Source: Adiantum capillus-veneris (Eukaryota; Streptophyta; Polypodiopsida; Polypodiales; Pteridaceae). From it: DNA of 64,000 nucleotides. Location of the stretch: contig CM043957.1 of assembly GCA_014529385.2 (NCBI GenBank), positions 87,144,381 to 87,208,380 of the forward strand. The letters are read 5' to 3'. Positions 56,640 through 64,000 of this stretch are shown piece after piece. Positions within the stretch are counted from its first letter, which is position 1; each line of letters begins with the position of its first letter. The notes beneath the pieces were generated by a model. That model was not told the origin of the DNA and ran no database searches. It saw nothing but the letters and a program-made list of their open reading frames with translations. A program made the position numbers and the translations under genes.

Positions 56640-59600
56640 TGAAATGATAGTGATTAAAGTAAAGTAAGAACTAGAATCATGAATAAAGAGTGGAATGGTC
56701 GTGCTAGCAGCCTTTCACCAGTCAGGTCAAAAAAGAACCACTGAGACTGTGTGATAGCACCCCAACCTATTAGAGTATAACGAATTATACCATAACAGGC
56801 GATTATTTTTAGAGTCATTGTCTGAGAGAGATCCACAACCAAGTAAATCTCTCTTTTGCGTTTATTGTGTGTGTAGCAGTTCTAAATCTATATATATACG
56901 CAAACGAACACTACATGTTCACAAACCAACAATTCTAGAATAATACAATGGATTTGTACATTAATTTAATTGTAGTTGAAAATAAATTATGTACAAGGTA
57001 ATGAAGATAACAGAATATATTGCGGGAAACCGCAATCCCAAAGTCCGGGACATTTTGCTTCACGTTAAGAGATCCGCCATTTGTTAAGAACAGAATGTTT
57101 TAATCAAAGAAGGTAGCCCTCACCTGCACCCATAGCCACAAGAAAACAATTTGTTAGCACGTGACTGTACGCAGGTGATGCTGGGCATCCCAGTTGTTAT
57201 CCATGTCACAGTAAAAAAAACACAGTCCTTAACTCGTATCTTGTTTTTTTTTTTTTTTAAATAAAGATCCTTGGATTGCCAATCCGATAAGGAAAGTGAA
57301 ATCCCCATAGAGCAGGTATATAACTGGTTATTTCTCGATTAACTTTATAAAATTTTCCTTGCCTAACCTTAGTTTTAAGTAGTTTTTTAGGAAGATTATC
57401 AAAGCTGAAAAGAACTATTTCCTTAATCAAATAAGAGAGAACTTCACTCTACCCCATCTTGAGCCAGATATCAGTTTATTAAGGATAACCCCTTCTTTGT
57501 TAAAATTTGAAGTATAGAAAAATCAAACTTTTGGACCAGTTCCTACTCCAAAATATATATATATATATATATTTTTAAAAAAATTGAGATATCCCAACAA
57601 CATCTGATTAATTACCGATTTTCAAACTAGAGCCCTTTCTAGTTATATTCACAACCTTTACCAAATAGTACCTCTGTTATTATGTCATGACTGACATACT
57701 TTTGTACAAGCCAGTTATAAACCAGATTTCATACTATAATATCCTAGACAACTCAGTTCATAGAGCGAGCCCAGACATCTTCCAAGATAGAATAGAAGTA
57801 AGAGTAACCAGCCAAGATCAACTAAAGGGAAATTGATGACATTCTTTATATTATCAAGACACTTTAAAACAATCACCTAGAAACTTTTCGTTGTATATAT
57901 TGCAAGATAGTAGGCAAAGAAGTGTTCATATATATTAGAGAGAGAATACGAAGCGAGCAAAATGATGTCAAGCTTATTTTATTGAATTACCCAGGGTCAA
58001 ACCAGCCATGCCCACTAGAAATCTGTCGATATGCTGAATCAGTGATTAGCCACAAAAACCTTTCACTAATCTTCCAATCTTGTGATGTAATATGGTAAAA
58101 ACGAGCGAGTAAAAAAAGCTATTTACCACCATAATAGGGTATGTGATGCCACTTAATACCTACAGAGTATCAGCCGATATGGCAACACATCTGAAATCAG
58201 TTTTCAGTGCATTCAAAGTCTCTTTAGACAATTCAAAAAATTAGGTACCTGTACTATGAACTGAATCGAGCCAATGTATCCAAAGTACTCCGAACTACTA
58301 GTATTACAACTTACCCAGGTATCCGACCATTACTGCTCACAGTTTTGAGCTTTTTAAAATTATTTTTTATGAATTTCTTGCTCTATTCAAAGACCTGCGA
58401 TTTCACATTCACACATACATTCCTGCTATCAAGTAGCTTTTTTAAAAAAATTAGCATCATCCACCAGATAGCCTTACCTTTACCTATTAAACATAATGCA
58501 ATCCAATACTCAATACAGCCATACATTTAGACATACTCGAGACCTGGCATTTCTTAGCCGATAGGGTCAAATTTATCACATCCAAAACAACTGGTTTACA
58601 GAACCTGGTTTTTGTTTCCACAATCCGCTTATTTCACGGACCACTACATCATAAGTCAAAGAGAATTACAACTTCCATCTGTCCTAAAGCAAACATATAC
58701 TACCACTCACATTTTACCCCATAAACCATAAAGACTAGTTTCCGGAACAGAGTTTTTATAAATAAAAAGTCTAATTACTAGTTTTTCAAAGCCTTTCAAA
58801 ACACTTTCATCATATCTTCACAGTATCTTTTGACAGTCTCGAGAGCAAGAAAAACTTTTTGTTAACCTGTAGATTAGGAGACGAAGAAGCCTCCACAATC
58901 TCCTTCCCATTCTTTTTCGGCATGTTAAGCACACAGTAGTAAATAGCTTCTAACTCACACAGTTTAGAATGCACACACAGGTGAATACACAACACGATGC
59001 TAAGTGAGTATGAGTACTCACCTTTAAGAGGCTTGTATATTTGTAGATGCCTATCAGAAGAAGATACGCCACAGACTCGGACAGGTTACCCACACTCGAG
59101 GTCGCCCATACGGGCCATATTCTCAGGGATTGTCCCCAGCTAAACCAAACCCTGCAAACAGGCGGTGGCGTGCAGCAGGAAGCACGAAACTAAATGGAGA
59201 GAAAACTTTAAACGCTAGTCAGTATTCTTATGTGTATACAGCAGATATATTTTTAAGTTGAATGTAAGGTCAAGTCATATTGTCCCAAGTTACACCCTGG
59301 CAACTGATAATAAACCGCTCACACCGTCGATACCCGGTCCGTAAACCATTATGTGCTTATTGTACCTAGCCCAGGTTGATCATACACAACCCGTTATCTA
59401 TTCAAGAAAACCCTACAATGAGCTTATGTCATACAACTATCCACTAGGGTAAAGTATACATGCCCCGATCTTAACGGTGTGAGTTACTCTACTTAGAGAC
59501 TGCAATTTTAGGTAATCATTTATTATTTCCAATTTTGTCTCAAAGTCATAAGGTGGGTCTATAAAAGACAGATGACATTTTTACACAACCAAGTCCATAG

Positions 59601-59640
59601 TATCAGTATGGAGTAACATTTCCCGAGTTTAACATATCAG
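56640..59640. other. AT-rich stretch, no gene recognised
   Basis: Neither strand shows a recognisable protein. A short minus-strand frame near 56654-56842 may be further N-terminal sequence of the rvt-like copy B, but this cannot be supported. It contains a T-run at 57241-57259 and an (AT)n at about 57555-57573. Confidence 0.45.
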
Positions 59641-59645
59641 TTTAT

Positions 59646-60265
59646 TTGCTCCTCATGTGTATCTATCCTATTATGGCTTACAGTCAAGAACTGGTTTTTG
59701 CCATAGCAACAACTCATCTTCAACAATCAAGTGAATCTACTCGGAGAGCAACTTTACTCCGTTATGAACTTCATCTATTCCTGCAATTAGGAACCTCTGT
59801 TTCCCAAACTAAATGGTGGACATATTAGGACCGAGTGACTCTTGTGACCCTTTGGGGTCGCGAGCATTTTAGGAACAATATCAGATTGGCGATGGTAATT
59901 GAGGCTCTAGGCCTAGGGCCACACTATTATTACATAGAAGATTCACCGAAGCCAGGTTTTTCTGAGCGGTTATACCTGTTAGCCCAGTTCCTACCACGTC
60001 AACAGATTTTTTTGTATCGTAGTTATGGTCATCCACCAAGAGGATATTTTAATAGTACTCCACGCACCCGGGAGTATGGGGTGGTCTTGGGGACTCGTAT
60101 CTTACCTTTAGCTGAGTATCCAAACACATGTTTTTATTGCGACAGTTGTTTGTGTGATCATGTAATGGGCGGCTTAATAGAGATGTAGATGAAGGGATCC
60201 CAAAATACTTATCAGCCAGGCTTTTTTTTGTCAAATTTAAGAGATGAGTCAAGTGAAAGACCTCA
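59646..60265 (+). pseudogene. Unrecognised plus-strand frame with two in-frame TAG codons
   Basis: One frame runs from MLLMCIYPIMAYSQE at 59646 to about 60265, interrupted only by TAG at 59826-59828 and TAG at 60186-60188. The composition is protein-like: SESTRRATLLRYELHLFL, TLVTLWGREHFRNNIRLAM, LYLLAQFLPRQQIFLYRSYG, REYGVVLGTRILPL. A Cys cluster CFYCDSCLCDH precedes the second stop. It does not match a family I know. The more internal Met of MAYSQE would also be a reasonable start. The frame ends in a (GT)n tract. It may be a captured or element-encoded protein of the unit that ends at about 60543. Confidence 0.4.
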
Positions 60266-60423
60266 TGTAATTTTGTGTGTGTGTGTGTGTGTGTGTGGGA
60301 GGGGGGAAGGGAGAGAGAGACAGAGAGGCGGGCATATACCTATTTCGGTAGAGCGTCGAAACTCAGATATGAGATCTGAGTTTTTGGCACTCTCGATTTA
60401 TTTTTTTACCCCTGTCGGCATCG

Positions 60424-60467
60424 CTATGGTCGTCGCTATTTAACAAATTAAATAGCGACGACCATAG
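60424..60467. repeat. Perfect hairpin: 20-base arms, 4-base loop
   Basis: The left arm CTATGGTCGTCGCTATTTAA (60424-60443), loop CAAA and right arm (60448-60467) are exact reverse complements. Confidence 0.97.
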
Positions 60468-60543
60468 GGACGACCATAGCGACGCTATGGATTTACACAT
60501 TTGAGCGTCGCACTGCTAGCGTCACTAATATGAAGAACCTCTT
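60424..60543. repeat. Possible CACTA-type terminus with GCGACG subterminal repeats
   Basis: The sequence ends CTTGTAGTG at about 60543, i.e. CACTACAAG on the minus strand, the usual outer end of plant CACTA elements. Inside it lie repeated GCGACG/CGTCGC motifs in both orientations, including the perfect hairpin and an 8-base inverted pair GCGACGCT...AGCGTCGC. Subterminal arrays of this kind bind the transposase in CACTA elements. The other terminus was not found. Confidence 0.55.
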
Positions 60544-61029
60544 GTAGTGTAAGATTCTTCAAGAGTATGATGCTCGGCTATAGTATGCAAACATTTAATA
60601 TAAAGTTATCTGAGACGCTCTTTGTAGAATGCCAAAACTTAACTCTCTTTTGTTTGTAGAGATACAAAATTATTTTTTAGCATTCTTAAAAGGAAAATGT
60701 GAGCATGATGGGACATACTCATGGTGTGGAGCCATATTCAAATGACGGATCCTTCTTATTCCAATCTTGGTAGTGCTTCTAGTTCCTCCACAAAAACTAC
60801 TCCTCTATCAAACGTAGAACTCAGTAGATGGGAAAAAAATTCCATCGAAATGGGTACCTACTTCACACGGGGAGAGTATGTGTATTGATAGACACACACA
60901 TTTGGTGCCATTATTTTTATGGGTGCCATGATAGTCCAATTTCAAGGCATCAAAGCATGAGGAAGACTTATGCACTTGTATAATGACAAGTTTACTACCT
61001 AGATTTACATATGCATGTTCAACAATATG

Positions 61030-61460
61030 TTTTGAAGTTCTTAGAAGTGTCCACTTAGTAAAGCAGAGTATCTCAATGCAGGTGGACTCTTGTTTCCACT
61101 AGAGGTTGCCAATGGCAAGTGGGAAACTATTTTTATGGATTTTATAGTAGGTGCTCCTACTACAACCCAATGACATGACTCGATTTGGGTTATTCTTAAT
61201 AGATTGACCAAGTTGTGAAAGTTTATTCAATGTAAGTACACAATAAAGATGCCCAATTTAGCACAACTATTGTTGGAGCATGCCTACATGCTTTTTGATT
61301 TGCCTGGTAACATAGTAAGTGACCTCAATCGAAAGTTTAACGATCACTTTTGGAGGGTTTTTTTTTTAAAGGATTGGGCGCATAACTCATGTATTTCACC
61401 TGGAAAATGGTGTCTGATTGCAACCAAACTTGCCATGATGATAGAAAAGAACATCTAAGA
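61030..61460 (+). pseudogene. Ty3/gypsy integrase fragment
   Basis: One frame reads PLEVANGKWETIFMDFIVG (first core Asp), SIWVILNRLTKL, LLLEHAYMLFDLPGNIVSD (second core Asp), NRKFNDHFWRVFF. TGA codons near 61171 and 61213 interrupt it. It stops before the catalytic glutamate region. The wording differs from the chromoviral integrases elsewhere in the window, so it comes from another Ty3 lineage. Confidence 0.85.
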
Positions 61461-62885
61461 TATCCCTAGGGCCTCAAATCCATCAAATAGCTGCCAAAAG
61501 AATAATGATGGACACTAGGCCTAAATTTAGTAGGTCAATTTTGGTAACCCTAAAGATTCGTAATGTCGGTCTTTATCCACGACTACTCTCGGAACCACAG
61601 ACCTATACTTAAATCACAATTCATGACTAATAATATCATGCAAAAAGCCACGCCTAAAACATAGAAATATGGCAAGTGACTTGTGTCAATGAATAGAGCT
61701 TTACCACACTTCATGAGTGGGAGATACAAGCAAAGAGAGCTTATAGGTAGACAAAAGTAGACAGCATAGCATACAATCAATTCATAATTTTTTTAAAATT
61801 TTGTTCAAATTACAAGAATTGGCCTTTATAATTTGGCAATGGTAAAAATCAGGTCCTCTGGCCAATATGGCTTATAAATCTGGTAAACTAAGTACTTTGG
61901 GTAATGAGTTACAAGCTAGAAGCCATCGTTCCCAATCTAAGCCCATAGAAGCTCACATATATATTTGTAAAAATACTAAATGCATTTTGGGAATCGTATT
62001 GTTCGCATATGAAACTGCTTTTAGTGGCATGTGTTAGCTTAATTTCTAACATTCCCCACTTTCTAGCTCGTATCATCTTGTGGCATGACTGTCAAGGTGC
62101 TAGATAGTGTGTTTGAGATAGTCTTTGTCTAGCCAATAGGCTATGGCCTGTTTGACACTATCTTCGTCCAACTGGTATGGTGCCACGTCTTCGAGTGTAT
62201 CACCTTGTTTCTCCATTTTGGTCTTTTTGGTAGCCATGCTGCTTGAAAATTACCAAGTGTCAAGGCCAAAAGTCCAAAGACTTTTCCACAGTTGATAAAT
62301 TTGGCAATTTAGAGCAAGAACTTCAAGATCAAAATTTGACTTAGTGATACACAACATGTCTACAGGCAAAGGGGAATGCACACAACTTGTAAAAAGTGAA
62401 AATTGACACATTAGACCAATATAGTGAAACTGTATTACTACACATAGCATATACTTTTTCCACATTAACTAGATGTCCATAGGCCCCTACTAATGCACAT
62501 GAAGTCTTTGGTGATTCGAAAATTTGTTGTAAACCCAAAATAACACTTTTAAATTGGCTTGTCATGTGATGAATGATGATTTAAAGGGCCAAATGAGTTG
62601 AGATTTGATGAGGGGACTTAACATAAATAGGTTCCAACACTCTGATGATGAAAACTTCCCCTTTGTGAACAAAATTTCGGTAGCACAATACCAAGGAGTT
62701 GCTCATAGCATAGTATTTTGGCATTGGTTTTGAATATAAAGGCTATTTGGTATTTCATGATGAATTCGGACTTTTTGATGAGAAGTTAGGCCTAGAATTG
62801 GATTGAAGGCTTTAACATTTAATCTCCCTTGGGTTTTGGTGATTTTGTGATCAGAATGAGGTAAAAATTGCTATGCATAGTGTGA
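61461..62885. other. Non-coding stretch, no gene recognised
   Basis: Nothing recognisable on either strand. The stretch is likely decayed transposon sequence between two fragments. Confidence 0.45.
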
Positions 62886-62889
62886 AGAT

Positions 62890-64000
62890 CCTATAGGACC
62901 TGCGATGTTCCTATTGCTAGTAGAGCTCTAGAGAGAGCTAGTGACGCTCTTGGTAAAGCAGAGTTGAACTTTTAGGTTGTGAGGGGAACTACACATGTAT
63001 CTCATGCCCCTAAACGATTTCAGTCAGGATTAGACTATTTGTTCGTCATTGATTGCGAAGAGCCTACCTGCTACCAAGAGGCTATTGGGATGGAAGATAG
63101 CGTGAAGTGGGAGTAGACCATGCAATCTGAGTACAACTCGATTGCGGCTAATGAAACTTGAGAATCGACAAAGTTGTCAGAGGGCAAATGGGTGTTTAAG
63201 AAGAAGTACATGGTAGAGGACCCCGAGCCTAAGTACAAGGCTAGATTGGTTACTTAGTGTTTCAAACAAAATAAAGGCGTGGATTTTGATGAGAATTTTT
63301 CTCTAGTGGTCAAGATTACTACATTGCATCTTGCACTTAAATTAGTAGCCACTAAGGACATGGATTTTTTCCATATGGACGTGAAGACGGATTTCCTTCA
63401 TAGGGATCTCAAAGAAGATGTCTACATGAAATAGCATGAGGGTTTTGAAGTCAAACCTGAGAAGCCTAAAAGGCTAGAACTGGTGTGTAGATTGTGTTTG
63501 GCATTATGGCCTAAAACAAGGCTCAAGGTAGTGGTACATGAAGTATGACAACTACATGCAATCCCAAGTGTATGAAAAGATCCAGGAAGATCATTGCTTA
63601 TATACCATTATGTTGAACGATGGTTCCCTCATCATCCTCATACTTTATGCTTATTATATGCTCATTGTTGGGAAGTCTAAAGATGAGATTGCTATCTTTC
63701 AAAAGTCACTTAGTACACAATTTTCTATGAAGGATTTGGGAAATGCAATCACTTTCTTCGTATGCATATCAAAAGGGAAGAAGCGTATATCCACAAGGTC
63801 TTGCAATGTTTTAATATGCAAGACGGGCGGCTACATTGAGTACCCCAATGCAGGCGTATGCAAAACTTAGCAAGAACGATGCTCTCAAGTCTGATGCTGA
63901 GAAATCAAAAGTGGCAAAGGTGCCATATTCTTCAACAGTGGGTAGTCTTATGTATGCCGTGGTAGCCACAAGACCGGACATTGCTTTTGTAGTGGGAGTG
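62890..64000 (+). pseudogene. Ty1/copia reverse transcriptase, decayed, runs off the window
   Basis: From about 62940 the plus strand translates to a copia RT: CEEPTCYQEAI, PEPKYKARLV, FKQNKGVDFDENFS, MDVKTDFLHRDLKEDVYM, HEGFEV, then LNDGSLIILILY. The catalytic LYVDDML box reads LYAYYML, so both aspartates are lost. TAG stops (near 63115 and 63433, both in Gln-like positions), a TGA near 63160 and frameshifts near 63490 and 63760 break it. The last 150 bases read VPYSSTVGSLMYAVVATRPD, the segment after RT that leads to RNase H, which lies beyond the window end. It belongs to a different and older copia copy than 26156-31636. Confidence 0.9.

Overview
The window looks like a transposon-dominated stretch of a plant nuclear genome. 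The evidence is Ty3/gypsy elements with C-terminal chromodomains, Ty1/copia elements primed by initiator-Met tRNA, a LINE, a TNP2-type CACTA transposase, many (GA/CT)n and (GT)n tracts, and decayed open frames. No rRNA, tRNA, organellar or prokaryotic gene was recognised. The RT-related cellular-type gene at 50.8-54.1 kb and the very long LTRs would suit a seed-free plant such as a moss or lycophyte, but that is only a guess.

Layout. 1-4.45 kb: 3' part of a plus-strand chromovirus with its 3' LTR. 4.45-7.1 kb: non-coding, with hairpin-like repeats. 7.1-14.4 kb: a minus-strand LTR of the same broad family, split by a complete 5.7-kb non-autonomous LTR element (7888-13585) with matching TCAGG target-site copies. 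That insert carries gag, a CCHC knuckle, a protease and an unrecognised 332-aa frame, but no RT or integrase. 14.4-20.9 kb: LTR remnants, a Ty3 RT scrap and simple repeats. 20.9-21.4 kb: a GC-rich candidate first exon of a host gene (minus strand). 21.4-26.15 kb: AT-rich, with no recognisable gene. 26.156-31.636 kb: a complete copia element with 191-bp LTRs and CTTAC target-site copies, broken by three amber stops and two frameshifts. 32.2-34.0 kb: a decayed minus-strand Ty3 fragment. 34.9-38.6 kb: LINE ORF2 riddled with TAG codons, abutting a LINE ORF1 fragment. 40.95-44.7 kb: 3' half of a second chromovirus. 45.7-47.3 kb: a CACTA TNP2 transposase (minus strand). 47.8-48.7 kb: degenerate TAAATCTAA-type repeats and CT tracts. 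48.7-56.9 kb: a decayed rvt-like reverse-transcriptase gene (minus strand), a second partial copy, and a duplicated repeat unit with tandem arrays. 59.6-60.5 kb: an unrecognised plus-strand frame followed by a perfect hairpin and a CACTA-like terminus. 61.0-64.0 kb: Ty3 integrase and copia RT remnants, the latter running off the window.

The genes do not form a pathway. Most are selfish elements nested in one another. The most interesting items are the rvt-like genes, the non-autonomous gag-protease element with its unknown frame, and the strong excess of TAG among in-frame stops. Coordinates of decayed domains are approximate. Identifications are by eye from translated motifs, without database searches.
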